NCBI RefSeq assembly: GCF_014649695.1
Contig: NZ_BMTN01000001.1
Span: forward strand, 896,701-960,700
DNA: 64,000 nucleotides
Direction: 5' to 3'
From: Streptomyces kurssanovii
GTDB taxonomy: Bacteria; Actinomycetota; Actinomycetes; Streptomycetales; Streptomycetaceae
Of the stretch, positions 6,903 through 16,338 are shown one piece after another; the first letter of the stretch is position 1; every line of letters begins with the position of its first letter. Both the position numbers and the translations under genes were made by a program. A model generated the notes under the pieces. The model was not told where the DNA came from. It did no database searches and saw nothing but the letters and a program-made list of their open reading frames with translations.

Positions 6903-9587
6903 TCACAACAGCCGTTGGTCGCGTGCGCGGCGCACTGCGTCGCCGCGCCTGTTCACCGCCAGCTTTCGGTACACGCTCTTGAGGTGGGTCTTCACCGTGT
7001 TCGCCGACACGTACATGTCGGCGGCGATCTCCTCCGTCGACATCATCCTGGCCAGCCGCTCCAGGACATCGCGCTCGCGTCCGCTCAGCTCCACCGCGAC
7101 GAGCGGCGGGGGCGGGGGCGCCTGCTGCGGCTGCTCGTCCCGTCGGGGCGGGCCGGGTGTGAGCCAACCGGCAGCCAGTTCGTCCAGCGGAGGCGTGGCC
7201 AGGAGCGGCCGTATCCATGCTCCGGCGTCGAGGAACGGACGTCGCAGCCGCTCCCGCCGGGCGTCGAGGAGCGCCTGCTCTACGAGCCTGCGGGCAGTGG
7301 CGGTGTCCCCCGCCCTCTCAGCTGCCTGAGCCCTCACCAGCGCTGCCCGCACGGTCACGGCCGGCCCGGACCGGCCCCCGGACCGGATGCCGTCGAGCAG
7401 ATCGATGGCCGCCCCGGTAAAGCCTGCGCCAAGCTGGATCGCCGCGGCTTCCGCGACACACACCGGCTGGTCGCCGGACACGCCCTGGAGCTCCTCGGCC
7501 GCTTGGTCCGGCCGTCCTTCGGCCAGGTGGGCGGCGGAGACGACGAGCGCTGCGCGGCTTGTCGCCCAGGGTGAGGCCACAGCGGTGGAGACGGCCGGGT
7601 CCGTCGCTTCGGCAGCGGCTCCCGCCTTGCCCCTGACCAGCAGGAGGCGAGCCGTGACGAGGGCTCGTCCCGCAGCCGACACCGGGTCGTGTGCTCCTGG
7701 TGGGAGCGGCGCCTCATCGAGGAGGGCCCGTGCCCGGCCCAGCTCATGGCGGTCGACGGCCACGGCTGCGAGGACCAACTGGCCGATGCCTGAGCCGGAC
7801 GGCTGGGGAACGCCGTCCCGCTCCGCCTGGGACACCGCCGCCAAGGCCTTGCGCTCCGCCCGGCCGAGCCAGCCGTCCAGGTAGTCGAGCAGTGCCAGGT
7901 GCTCCATCGAGTCCTGCCGGGGAAGGACGGTAGAGGCTCCGCCGGGGGCGCCGGCCGCCGTGGTCAGGGCAGCTCTCGCGTCCTCGAAGTGCCCGGCCCA
8001 CAGGCGGGCCGAGCCCAGATGGGTCAGCAGCAGAGCGGTGAGTTCAGGATGCTTGTCCAGGAGGTGTGCCGGGACCTCATGGACCAGTCCGTCGGCCGCT
8101 TCAGCGGCCTTCTCGGCCAGTAGGGGACATCCGGTCAGCCGACCGGCCAGTGCCTCGAGCAGCGCACAGCTCAGCTGGGCGGCCGCCAGGTCGGGCGTGT
8201 CGTCGGCCAGACGCTTCTCGGCGTGGCGCAGGCGGGTCATGCCGCGTTCCAGGTCGTACCCGGACAGGTTGCGGGCCGCGCGCACGAGGTCGGAAGCCGG
8301 ACTCCTGGCCTCGGGCCCCATGTGGGAGAACATCTGGGTCAGGTCACCCGAGCGCAGGCTGGTGAAGAGCTGGCCGATCGCCAGGTCGTCGACGAGGGCA
8401 CCGGCGGCGAAATCCCAGTCGCCCGCAGCGGCGGCGTGGGCGAGTGTCTCCGGCAGGAATCCGGAACGGCGCAGCCAGCGCGCGGCCCTCAGGTGGAGTT
8501 CCGGCTCCAGGCCGGGCAGGCGCTGGCGCAGATGTGCCCGGAGTATCTCCCCGAACAGGGGATGGAGCTGGTACCACGAGTGCCCCAAGGGCTCGACGAA
8601 CGCATTGTCGCGATGCAGCGCGGCGAGAATGGGCTCGGCATCGGTCCGGAGTGTCAGCGCGTTGGCCAGGTCGGGACAGAAACGCTCCAGGACGCTGACA
8701 CGCAGCAGGAGATCCTGCGTTTCCTCCGGCTGTCCCTTCAGGACCTCGGCCAGCAGGAAGTCCGCGACCGTACTGCGGTCCGCCTCGAACTCCTTCAGGT
8801 AGAGCTCCGGATCAGCGCTGTCCAGAGCGGCCAGGGCGGACAGCCGCAAGCCGGCCGCCCAGCCCCGGGTCCGGTCCACCAGGGCGCACGCGGCGCGGAC
8901 CGGAAGGCTCAGACCGTGCAGCTCCAGCAGTGCGACGGTCTCCTCCGGCGTGAAGGCGAGCTCAGCGGCGCGGATCTCCGTCAGCTCACCGGCCGCCCGG
9001 TACCGATGCAACGGAAGCAACGGTTCGGTGCGGGTGACGAGGACGAGGTGCAGCCCCCGACCGGCATGATGCAGGACGAACTCGAGCTGCTCAGCGACAT
9101 CCGGAGCGGTCACACGGTCGTACTCGTCGAGTACGAGGACCAGGGGCCGGTCGCGATCGTTCAGCTCGGCAGCGAGGGTTGCCAGCAGCCCACGGTCCAC
9201 CCGGTCGGCGTCCGCGGGAGCCACCACTGCATCGGACAGCGACCCGTCGCAAGCACGCATGGCCTGAAGAACGTAGGCCCAGAACACTCCCGGACGCAGC
9301 GTCCCGGCCTCAGCCGTGAGCCAGGCCACCGGCTGCCGCAGTCCGGCGGCCCAGTCCGCTGTCAGCACGGTCTTGCCGGCCCCGGCCGCGCCGTTGACCA
9401 CTGTCAACGGCGTCCGGAGAGCCTGATCGAGATGGTCGATGAGCCGCTGCCGCCGCAGGAACGAGACCGGCCTCGCGGGAAGGGCGAATCGGGCCCGCAG
9501 GAACGGGTCTCCGACGGGGTCGGCGTACGGCACGGCCGGAATCGGGCCGCTGGCATGGTCGGAGAACTCAGTCACAGCGCTCACCAC
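6903..9587 (-). CDS. LAL-type (MalT-like) LuxR transcriptional activator
   Basis: An 894-residue regulator. Walker A is NGAAGAGKT (residues about 65-73), Walker B LVLVLDEYDR near 150, followed by arginine-rich STAND-type ATPase helices (RGLHLVLVTRTEPLLPLHRY) and a long TPR-like alpha-helical region (about 400-810). The C-terminal LuxR helix-turn-helix reads LSGRERDVLERLARMMSTEE then IAADMYVSANTVKTHLKSVY. MalT-like proteins of this size bind ATP and an inducer, oligomerise and activate transcription. The downstream co-directional DHA2 exporter is a plausible target. GTG codons at 9587, 9584 and 9575 are all possible starts; an AGGTGG sits just upstream. Confidence 0.9.
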   Translation of the reverse strand: MVSAVTEFSDHASGPIPAVPYADPVGDPFLRARFALPARPVSFLRRQRLIDHLDQALRTPLTVVNGAAGAGKTVLTADWAAGLRQPVAWLTAEAGTLRPGVFWAYVLQAMRACDGSLSDAVVAPADADRVDRGLLATLAAELNDRDRPLVLVLDEYDRVTAPDVAEQLEFVLHHAGRGLHLVLVTRTEPLLPLHRYRAAGELTEIRAAELAFTPEETVALLELHGLSLPVRAACALVDRTRGWAAGLRLSALAALDSADPELYLKEFEADRSTVADFLLAEVLKGQPEETQDLLLRVSVLERFCPDLANALTLRTDAEPILAALHRDNAFVEPLGHSWYQLHPLFGEILRAHLRQRLPGLEPELHLRAARWLRRSGFLPETLAHAAAAGDWDFAAGALVDDLAIGQLFTSLRSGDLTQMFSHMGPEARSPASDLVRAARNLSGYDLERGMTRLRHAEKRLADDTPDLAAAQLSCALLEALAGRLTGCPLLAEKAAEAADGLVHEVPAHLLDKHPELTALLLTHLGSARLWAGHFEDARAALTTAAGAPGGASTVLPRQDSMEHLALLDYLDGWLGRAERKALAAVSQAERDGVPQPSGSGIGQLVLAAVAVDRHELGRARALLDEAPLPPGAHDPVSAAGRALVTARLLLVRGKAGAAAEATDPAVSTAVASPWATSRAALVVSAAHLAEGRPDQAAEELQGVSGDQPVCVAEAAAIQLGAGFTGAAIDLLDGIRSGGRSGPAVTVRAALVRAQAAERAGDTATARRLVEQALLDARRERLRRPFLDAGAWIRPLLATPPLDELAAGWLTPGPPRRDEQPQQAPPPPPLVAVELSGRERDVLERLARMMSTEEIAADMYVSANTVKTHLKSVYRKLAVNRRGDAVRRARDQRLL

Positions 9588-9897
9588 CTGCAGGCAGCGT
9601 CACTTTCATAGCGCCTCCCGTCCCAGCATCCCAGTCCTCCTGCCGCGGCGCACGGGACACCCGCCCCTGGCCCTCTCACCAGCCAGTACGTCGCCACGGT
9701 CCCGAATCACAACCCTTGAGACGCTTCGCGCCGACGCCGTTCGGCAGCTGTGAGTGAAGCGGCACGCACCACCGAGCCGCTCATCAGCCTCCTGACCGCC
9801 ATGATCGGACTCGGCGGCTTGCGGCGGCCGTGCCCCTTCCCGGAACCCCGGCACCGGACGACTCCGCAGACGCCTTGCCCAGATGAGGTCGGCGCGC
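9588..9897. other. intergenic region upstream of the LuxR gene
   Basis: About 310 bp between two minus-strand genes. No convincing reading frame, repeat or hairpin was seen. It should hold the regulator's promoter. Confidence 0.35.
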
Positions 9898-10749
9898 TCA
9901 GGCCGGAGGCGGACCGCCGGGGAGTTCGGGACGGAAGGCGTGAAGCGCGTCCCCACCCGGCTGGATGATGCCGTAACTGCTCTCCGGCACCTCGTTCCAG
10001 GCTCCGGGGAGAGCGCCCAGCGGTTCGGAGACGACGAGGCGGGTCTCGTCCGAAATATCCCGCAGGAACGAGGCCTCCGGGTGCAGCGCGCGCAGAGCGT
10101 CCACCTTGGTGCTGTAGTACAGCGACCGGGAGCGGCCCTCGCTGGAATAGCGAAAGGCCCACACTCGTTCGCCGTCGGCGACCGCGATGGTCATCTGCAG
10201 CGGGTACGGGACGTCGTGCGCGTGCCCCGTCTTCTCGATCAGGCCCGCCATACGCGCCACGGCACCGGGCGGATCTTCTGCCAGGCCGAAGGTGAGCGCC
10301 AGGAAGAACATGAGCTCGGAGTCGGTGGAACCCTCGATGTCCGGGTACAGAGCCGGATCGACGGCCAGGACCAAGTCACGCCGGAACCGATGGAATCCGC
10401 TGATCATCCCGTTGTGCATCCACATCCAGCGACCGTGCCGGAAGGGGTGGCAGTTGGTCTGCTGCACGGCTGTTCCGGTGGAGGCCCTGATATGCCCGAA
10501 GAACAGACCCGACCGGACATGGTGGGCGACCTCCTGCAGATTGCGGTTGTTCCACGCCGGGCCGACGTCCCGCAGCACCGCGGGTGTGGTCGTGTCCTGC
10601 GTGTACCAGCCGACGCCGAAGCCGTCACCGTTGGTCGTCTCCACACCCATACGGGAATGCAGGCTCTGGTCGATCAAGGAGTGTTCCGGCTCGAACAGGA
10701 CCCGGCTGAGAAAGACGGGTGTACCCGTGTACGCGATCCAGCGGCACAT
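9898..10749 (-). CDS. class II glutamine amidotransferase
   Basis: A 283-residue Ntn-type glutaminase. The protein begins MCRWIAYTGTPV, so Cys2 becomes the N-terminal nucleophile after Met removal, as in YafJ/EgtC-like enzymes. Further class II signatures are TTNGDGFGVGWYTQ, FGHIRASTG, QTNCHPFRHGRWMWMHNGMI (the conserved NG oxyanion element) and STDSELMFF. The family hydrolyses glutamine or gamma-glutamyl substrates. No partner synthase or ergothioneine gene is adjacent, so the physiological substrate is open. The ATG start is fixed by the conserved Cys2. It stands alone with gaps of 310 and 530 bp on either side. Confidence 0.9.
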   Translation of the reverse strand: MCRWIAYTGTPVFLSRVLFEPEHSLIDQSLHSRMGVETTNGDGFGVGWYTQDTTTPAVLRDVGPAWNNRNLQEVAHHVRSGLFFGHIRASTGTAVQQTNCHPFRHGRWMWMHNGMISGFHRFRRDLVLAVDPALYPDIEGSTDSELMFFLALTFGLAEDPPGAVARMAGLIEKTGHAHDVPYPLQMTIAVADGERVWAFRYSSEGRSRSLYYSTKVDALRALHPEASFLRDISDETRLVVSEPLGALPGAWNEVPESSYGIIQPGGDALHAFRPELPGGPPPA

Positions 10750-11280
10750 CTCGGATTCCTCCGTTTCTCGTAGTCAGAGGCATCAAGAGACAACGGCGGG
10801 GGCCGGATGCGGCGGTCCGCCGACCCGGGCCGGAGGGAATGTCACCAGTATCGCTTACGCACGTTCCCCGGCATCTGCGTCGCGGCCGAGCGCGAGGCGT
10901 ACGCCAACGACCAACGCTCGCCTACCTCGCTGGTCGCGCGCAGAGCACTCGTGAACAAAGGCGGCGCACGACCCAACGCGGCTCACCTCCGCGCGAGCGG
11001 AGATGAGTCGAGGCCGATGGGCACCAGTTCCTGGACTGCGTCCCGGTGCCCGTGATCCCGATCACCGGCAGGCGCGCTGCCGCCGTACTTCGGCGGGCCG
11101 GACGTGTGGCGGAGAGGCGCTCAGAAGGTGGGGCCGTAGGGGCTCGTCGAGATCCGCGACAACATCCTCGCCCGCATTGCTGAGGCCGAACGCGGCTGAG
11201 CCTGGGCGCCGCTTGTGAGACCAGGTAGCCATCTCCTCCCGCATCGCAGTGCCTCAATGGATATGGATAAGGTCCTGCGG
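10750..11280. other. intergenic region with degenerate coding traces
   Basis: No intact gene. At 11140-11199 on the plus strand a short frame reads GLVEIRDNILARIAEAERG and then stops, and it is preceded in frame by a TAG stop. The heptad-like IRDNILARIAEAE pattern recalls the helical C-termini of some actinobacterial integrases, so this may be a mobile-element scrap, but the evidence is weak. The rest is arginine-rich in all frames. Confidence 0.3.
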
Positions 11281-12732
11281 ATGGAGATCACAGACCTGAC
11301 GCCTCTGGAACGTCGCATCTGGCAGGCGTTCCCTCGTGGTGCAGCGATCGACGTCCGCGGAGACGAGGGTGAGGACCCCGCGACGATTCAGAGCGCGGAA
11401 CGGACTGTTCGGGCCGAGGTCATCCGGGCCCTCCTCCTGGGAAGTTCACCCGAACCCGGCGAAGTGCCCGCTCTGCGCATCGCCGGAGCGTGGATCACCG
11501 GCGTCCTCGAACTCCAGCACGCAGAGATACACCACCCGATCCGTCTTACCACCTGCCACTTCCAGCACCCCTTGCACCTCGACGGGACGCAGGCCCGCCA
11601 ACTCGACCTCAGTGGCTCCTGCCTTCCCGCTCTGGCGGCCACGTCCCTTCGCATCGACGGCGCACTCCGGCTCACGAACTGCCGGATAGCGGGAAGCGTC
11701 CAGCTGAGCAACGCGGAGATATCCAGCGGGATCTTCCTCGACCACGCGCACCTCGGGACTGGTGGCGGATGGGCACTCCAACTCGATCACGCCTCTGTCG
11801 GCGCCGATGTATGGGCACCCGGCCTCGTGACACTGGGTGGGATCAGCCTCAGCACGGCGCATGTCGAAGGGGCTGTCGATCTAGAAGATGCCCAGGTCAA
11901 GAACGCGAATGGCGATGCCCTCGACGCCGCGCGGCTCACCGTCGGAACCGTCCTCAACGCTGGTGGCCTCACTGCCGAGGGTCGGGTCAGGCTCACCGGT
12001 GCCAAGATCGCGGGCTGGATCTCCTTCATCGAAGCCAAGCTCAGCAATCCAGGCGGCGTCGCACTGGGCATCAGCAGCTGCGAAGCCACCCAGCTGACGC
12101 TGCGAGATGCACAGCCGGTCTCCGGCGACGTCAGAATGCACTACGCCAGCTTCAAGGTCATCGAGGCTGCACCACAGGTCTGGCCGGCCACGGTACGCCT
12201 GGAGGGACTGACGTACGAGGCGCTTATCCCGCGCCTTCCCGCCGCGGACCGACTCGCCTTGCTGCAGCGCGATGCGGACGGCTTCGTCCCTCACAGCTAC
12301 GAGCAGCTCGCGGCCTCCTACCGGCGCGTCGGTGATGACGCCGACGCCCGCACAGTCCAACTGGCCGAGCAGCGTCGACGCCGGGTCGCTCTGCCCTGGT
12401 ACGGCAAGCTATGGGGTTGTCTCCAGGACGCGACCCTGGGCTACGGCTTCCGCCCTACCCGTGCCGGTGGCTGGCTCCTGGCTCTGCTCCTTCTGGGCTC
12501 AGTCGCGTATGGAATGCACCATCCACCCCCGGCCGAGCACGGCAAGGGCCCCGAGTTCAATGCCCTCATCTACACCCTGGACCTCCTGTTGCCTATCATC
12601 GACTTCGGTCAGCAGAGTGCCTTCACACCAACCGGCGTTCACCAGTGGTTGTCCTACCTACTGATCGCCGCCGGTTGGGTTCTCGCCACGACCGTCGCCG
12701 CCGGGATCACACGGACCCTCAGCCGTCAATAG
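11281..12732 (+). CDS. membrane protein with a repeat-rich N-terminal region (annotated in Streptomyces as membrane-associated oxidoreductase)
   Basis: About 483 residues from the ATG at 11281, giving MEITDLTPLERRIWQAFPRG; ATG at 11257 is possible. Residues about 70-330 show a pentapeptide-like periodic alternation (LRIAGAWITGVLEL, LTNCRIAGSVQLSNAEISSG, VRLTGAKIAGWIS) predicted to form a beta-solenoid. A helical segment (YEQLAASYRRVGDDADA then RTVQLAEQRRRR) and a membrane region follow, with helices at GGWLLALLLLGSVAYGM and WLSYLLIAAGWVLATTVAAGI. Proteins of this layout are often labelled oxidoreductases, but no cofactor motif is visible. Only a hypothetical solenoid-plus-channel-like architecture can be supported. 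Confidence 0.8.
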   Translation: MEITDLTPLERRIWQAFPRGAAIDVRGDEGEDPATIQSAERTVRAEVIRALLLGSSPEPGEVPALRIAGAWITGVLELQHAEIHHPIRLTTCHFQHPLHLDGTQARQLDLSGSCLPALAATSLRIDGALRLTNCRIAGSVQLSNAEISSGIFLDHAHLGTGGGWALQLDHASVGADVWAPGLVTLGGISLSTAHVEGAVDLEDAQVKNANGDALDAARLTVGTVLNAGGLTAEGRVRLTGAKIAGWISFIEAKLSNPGGVALGISSCEATQLTLRDAQPVSGDVRMHYASFKVIEAAPQVWPATVRLEGLTYEALIPRLPAADRLALLQRDADGFVPHSYEQLAASYRRVGDDADARTVQLAEQRRRRVALPWYGKLWGCLQDATLGYGFRPTRAGGWLLALLLLGSVAYGMHHPPPAEHGKGPEFNALIYTLDLLLPIIDFGQQSAFTPTGVHQWLSYLLIAAGWVLATTVAAGITRTLSRQ

Positions 12733-12866
12733 CGCCCGCTTGCTTTCATGCTCTCGGTCAGGAGGTGCTCGGCGGCCCTGCGCGGTATGCACGCCACCTG
12801 GGCGTCGCCTGATGCCGGGCCGATCGGCCGGCGGCCGGTGCCACGGATGCCGGTCGAGCCCCGTGT

Positions 12867-12896
12867 GCGGGGGCCTCCACGGACGGAGACCCCCGC
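12867..12896. terminator. hairpin between convergent genes
   Basis: A 12-bp stem (GCGGGGGCCTCC pairing with GGAGACCCCCGC, one mismatch) with a 6-nt loop, located between the converging membrane-protein and I36/FG-GAP genes. It could terminate both. Confidence 0.6.
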
Positions 12897-12903
12897 GGGT
12901 GGG

Positions 12904-14088
12904 TCAGAAGGCGGTAGCGCCTTCCAGGCCCCACCAGCCGCCGTTGTAGTCGGCCTTCCGCAGGCCGCCGGTCGCGAGGCCCTGGTACTGCCACAGCACC
13001 ATGCCGTCCGAAGCCTCCAGGTCGGGTCGTCCGTCGCCGGAGGAGTCGCCGACGGCGAGGATCGGCTGCATGCCGTTCCAGCCGCCGTTGCCGATGAGCT
13101 GGCGTGCGCCCAGGGTCCGCGTCGAGGTGGCGGGGTAGAGCCAGAGTTTCCCGGTGGCCTTCTCGCGGGCGACCAGGTCGGCGCGGCCGTCGCTGTTCAT
13201 GTCACCGGCGCCGATGAGGGCGTTCATGCCGTTCCAGCCGCCGGTGCCGATGAGCTTGCGTGCGCCGAGGGTGCCGGACGTGGTGCCGGGGTAGAGCCAC
13301 AGCTTGCCGGTGGCCTTCTCCACGGCGAGGAGGTCGGCGCGGCCGTCGCCGGACAGGTCGCCGAACGCGGCGATCTGGCCCATGGAGTTCCAGCCGCCGG
13401 TGCCGATGAGCTTGCGCGCGCCGAGGCCGCCGCTGCCGGTGCCGGGGTAGAGCCAGAGCTTGCCGGTGGCCTTCTCACGGGCGATCACGTCCTCGCGGCC
13501 GTCGCGGCTGAAGTCACCGTGCCGGACGAGGGCGTTGAAGGCATTCCACCCCCCGGTGCCGATCAGGCGCCCGGTGCCGTCACCGGGCAGGAACCACAGG
13601 CGCCCGGCCTCGTCGCGGACGACGATGTCCGCCCGCCGGTCGGCGTTCATGTCGCCGAACCCGCTCGCCTGGGGCGAGGGCGTCGCCACCCAGCCGGGGT
13701 AAGCCTCCGCCTCGCACTCGCGCAAGGTGCGCACGAGTTTGATCGAGCTGGTGGAGAGGTGCCCGAAGTGGGTCGCATAGTCGGGGTCGGGCTCGACCCA
13801 GTGGTAGCCCGGCGTCTCATAGTTCGGCTGCTCGTAGAGGCAGGCGATCATGGACGTGCGGTTGAAGATCGTCTGGAGCTTCCCGTCCCAGGAGCCGAGC
13901 GTGGCCTTGTTCGTGTTCGTCTTGAACATCGGACCGTCGTAGTCGCTCTGCCAGGCACACAGGTAGCCCGACGGGCAGTCGCTCCTCGCGGCCTGCGCGG
14001 GCGCCGCGCCGGCGCCGAGCAGTCCCAGTGATGCGAGCCCCAGCGTCGTGGCCAACGCGGCCGCGCGCCGAAGCAGGGTCTTGCGCAT
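12904..14088 (-). CDS. secreted protein: peptidase inhibitor I36-like domain plus five FG-GAP/VCBS repeats
   Basis: A 394-residue protein with a Sec signal peptide (MRKTLLRRAAALATTLGLAS through APAQA, cleavage near residue 33). Residues about 36-108 form a beta/gamma-crystallin-like I36 module (CPSGYLCAWQSDYDGP, with Cys pairs). Five repeats follow, each with a calcium-binding-like GDxxxDGRxD core: GDMNADRRADI, GDFSRDGREDV, GDLSGDGRADL, GDMNSDGRADL and GDSSGDGRPDL. The linking segment EKATGKLWLYPG is repeated almost identically at DNA level. The protein is probably an extracellular beta-propeller-like binding protein. An intact inhibitor function is not shown by sequence. It is a monocistronic gene with a terminator-like hairpin just downstream. 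Confidence 0.85.
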   Translation of the reverse strand: MRKTLLRRAAALATTLGLASLGLLGAGAAPAQAARSDCPSGYLCAWQSDYDGPMFKTNTNKATLGSWDGKLQTIFNRTSMIACLYEQPNYETPGYHWVEPDPDYATHFGHLSTSSIKLVRTLRECEAEAYPGWVATPSPQASGFGDMNADRRADIVVRDEAGRLWFLPGDGTGRLIGTGGWNAFNALVRHGDFSRDGREDVIAREKATGKLWLYPGTGSGGLGARKLIGTGGWNSMGQIAAFGDLSGDGRADLLAVEKATGKLWLYPGTTSGTLGARKLIGTGGWNGMNALIGAGDMNSDGRADLVAREKATGKLWLYPATSTRTLGARQLIGNGGWNGMQPILAVGDSSGDGRPDLEASDGMVLWQYQGLATGGLRKADYNGGWWGLEGATAF

Positions 14089-14347
14089 AGGTTCCCTCCC
14101 TTACGCGGCGCGGAGACAGATCTCGACGCGCCGCGGGAGGCAACATATCCCGCGGGCCGGGCGGCGTGCAGGTGAGGTCACGGGCGGTGCCGCAGCGGTC
14201 GGCGGACACGGGGACGAATGCAGGCTGCCGGCGAGGGCCCTGCCCGAGCGTGAGCGGTTTGTCGACGTGTCCTGTTCGGGCCGTTGACGGCTCGGCACTA
14301 CAGCCACAAGTATGTCCACCGCCATATAGGAGCGCTCCCATTCGTGA

Positions 14348-14572
14348 GACGCGCACCAGCTCGACCCGAAGCTGCCCGATCCTCCTGTCGGCTCGCTGTC
14401 CGGCGGTCCGAACTCGAGCATTCAGGATCCGCTCGCGCAGGGCAAACTCCAAGGATGCGTCGGACAGTTCTGCTACATCGACGACATCCAATCCTGGTCG
14501 ACCAACGAGCTCACCATCAACTGGAACCCTGCCCTGACGTGGATGGCCTCCTTCGTGGCCGACCAGGGCTGA
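14348..14572 (+). pseudogene. C-terminal remnant of a GH9 cellulase
   Basis: One frame reads [20 protein letters not shown], then [40 protein letters not shown] and [14 protein letters not shown] before TGA. This is the conserved end of glycoside hydrolase family 9 endoglucanases, with the GGPN motif, the paired Cys, and the catalytic-site S-T-N-E in [11 protein letters not shown]. The frame is closed by a stop at 14345-14347 and nothing upstream resembles the several hundred preceding residues. The gene has therefore lost its 5' part. It sits between an I36/FG-GAP gene and a GH13 gene, suggesting a former polysaccharide-utilisation neighbourhood. Confidence 0.85.
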
Positions 14573-14662
14573 CCTTCCCACCCCGGCCGGGTCCGGTCGC
14601 AGGGCGGCATCGGCCGGGCAACGAGGCGCGCTTGACGGCCCACGGTGGGACCCAGATGTCAG

Positions 14663-14699
14663 GTCGGCCCGCCAGGCACACTGTGCTCGGCGGGCCGAC
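14663..14699. terminator. terminator hairpin downstream of the GH13 gene
   Basis: A perfect 11-bp stem (GTCGGCCCGCC / GGCGGGCCGAC) enclosing a loop that itself holds a 5-bp stem (GCACA/TGTGC). It lies 25 bp after the stop of the minus-strand GH13 gene. Confidence 0.7.
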
Positions 14700-14724
14700 T
14701 CGCGTCCGTATCACAGCTCCGTCG

Positions 14725-16338
14725 TCACGCCAGGTCGAAGATGCCGTACGCGAAGCCCTCGGCCCTGACCCGGTCGGCCGTCACGTCCACGCCGCGGACC
14801 TCGATCTGCCGTGCTGTCACCGCCTGGGGCAGCGGGACCTCCATCGCGTCCCGCCGGGGGTTGATCACGACCAGGTACCGGCCTCCCCGCACATGCACGA
14901 GGGGGTATCCGGCGTGGAGCACGCGCACGCTGCCCGCGGTGCCGAGCTCGGGCGTGTCCTTGCGCAGGGCGATCAGGCGGCGCACGAGGTTCAGGAGCGA
15001 TCCGGGGTCGGCCTGTTGTGCGGCGACCGTGGGGCGGGCCGGGTCCGGGTCGAGGGGGAGGTAGAGGGCGTCGGCGGGGGCGGTGGAGAAGCCGGCGTTC
15101 TCGGTGTCGTCCCACTGCATGGGAGTGCGGGAGCCGGCCCTGTTGTAGCGGGGGCCGAGGACGCTGCCCTCGTGGTCGGGAAGGCCGGGGACGTAGCGCA
15201 TGCCGATCTCGTCGCCGTAGTAGATGGCGGGGAGTGTGGGCCAGGTGAGCTGGAACGCGAAGGCGGCCGGGAGCTGTTCGGCGGCGCGAGGGCCCGAGGA
15301 CAGGCGGGAGAAGTCGTGGTTGGCGGTCGGGAGGGAGATGAAGCCGCGGCGGCCGGACGCTGCGATCGCCTCGTCGGCCGCCTGCCAGTTGTCGAGGAAG
15401 GTCGCCGGGGAACCGGCGCCGTCCGCGTCGAAGTAGGGCGCGAGCGGCGCCCATTGCTCGTTCACGGTGCCCGCGTTGTTGTTCCACAGGGAGCGCAGGG
15501 TGAGGCCGTCGTCGTCGCTGCCGAACTGCAGGAAGAAGTCGGCGTGGAAGCCGGCCGGTACGGAGACGGCCGGGTCGCCCCACTCCGAGAGCAGCGCGGC
15601 CTCCGGGTGCGCGGTGTCGATCCAAGCCCGCAGTTCGCGCCACAGGCGCGCGGATTCCGCGTGACCGGGGTCGTCCTTGACGAGGGAGGCGGCCATGTCG
15701 ACCCGGAAGCCGGACACGCCGAGGCCGAGCCAGTGGGACATGATGTCGCGCAGCGCCCGGCGGTTGGCACGGGGGCCTTCGGCGTCGACGCTCTGGCGCC
15801 AGGGCTCGGCGGGGTCGGTGCGTGCGTAGCCGAAGTTGAGGGCGGGCTGGCCGGCGAAGAAGTTCGGCTTGTACCAGCCGCGGCGCGTGCCGGGCGAGGG
15901 TTCGAAGCCGTCGGCGGGGCGTTCGTCGGTGTCGGCCCAGATGTAGCGGTGGTCGGCCGGGTCGCTCGCGGAGTGCGTGAACCAGGGGTGCTGGTCGGAG
16001 GTGTGGCCGGCGACCAGGTCGAGCAGGACGCGGATGCCGCGGCCGCGGGCGCTGTCGACGAGCTTCGCCAGGTCCTCGTTCGCGCCGTAGCGGGGGGCGA
16101 CGGAGTAGTAGTCGGAGACGTCGTAGCCCGCGTCCTGGAACGGGGAGGCGAAGCACGGGTTGAGCCAGACCGTGTTGACGCCGAGCCGGGCGAGGTGGTC
16201 GAGGCGCTGCTCGATGCCGGCGAAGTCGCCGATCCCGTCGCCGTTCGCGTCGGCGAAGGTCTGCGGGTAGATCTGGTAGAGCACGGCGTCCGCAAGCCAC
16301 TCGGTGGCGGGGCTGCCGGGGCGGGGCGGTGTCGTCAT
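14725..16338 (-). CDS. GH13 alpha-amylase-family glucosidase
   Basis: About 537 residues from the ATG at 16338 (AGGA 8 nt upstream); an in-frame ATG far upstream is rejected because the extension is R/P-rich. The (beta/alpha)8 motifs are present: LYQIYPQTFADANGDGIGD at the start, LLDLVAGHTSDQHPWF (region I), SGFRVDMAAS with the nucleophile Asp (region II), LLSEWGD with the acid/base Glu (region III), and LPTANHDFSR with the transition-state Asp (region IV). The overall pattern resembles oligo-1,6-glucosidase or trehalose-synthase-type GH13 acting on short alpha-glucans. No signal peptide is seen, so it is probably cytosolic. No transporter or LacI regulator is adjacent. Confidence 0.9.
   Translation of the reverse strand: MTTPPRPGSPATEWLADAVLYQIYPQTFADANGDGIGDFAGIEQRLDHLARLGVNTVWLNPCFASPFQDAGYDVSDYYSVAPRYGANEDLAKLVDSARGRGIRVLLDLVAGHTSDQHPWFTHSASDPADHRYIWADTDERPADGFEPSPGTRRGWYKPNFFAGQPALNFGYARTDPAEPWRQSVDAEGPRANRRALRDIMSHWLGLGVSGFRVDMAASLVKDDPGHAESARLWRELRAWIDTAHPEAALLSEWGDPAVSVPAGFHADFFLQFGSDDDGLTLRSLWNNNAGTVNEQWAPLAPYFDADGAGSPATFLDNWQAADEAIAASGRRGFISLPTANHDFSRLSSGPRAAEQLPAAFAFQLTWPTLPAIYYGDEIGMRYVPGLPDHEGSVLGPRYNRAGSRTPMQWDDTENAGFSTAPADALYLPLDPDPARPTVAAQQADPGSLLNLVRRLIALRKDTPELGTAGSVRVLHAGYPLVHVRGGRYLVVINPRRDAMEVPLPQAVTARQIEVRGVDVTADRVRAEGFAYGIFDLA

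Noticed and set aside
11140-11199. Integrase C-terminal remnant
   Set aside because: The 19-residue helix is too short and generic to call; kept as a comment on the intergenic region only.
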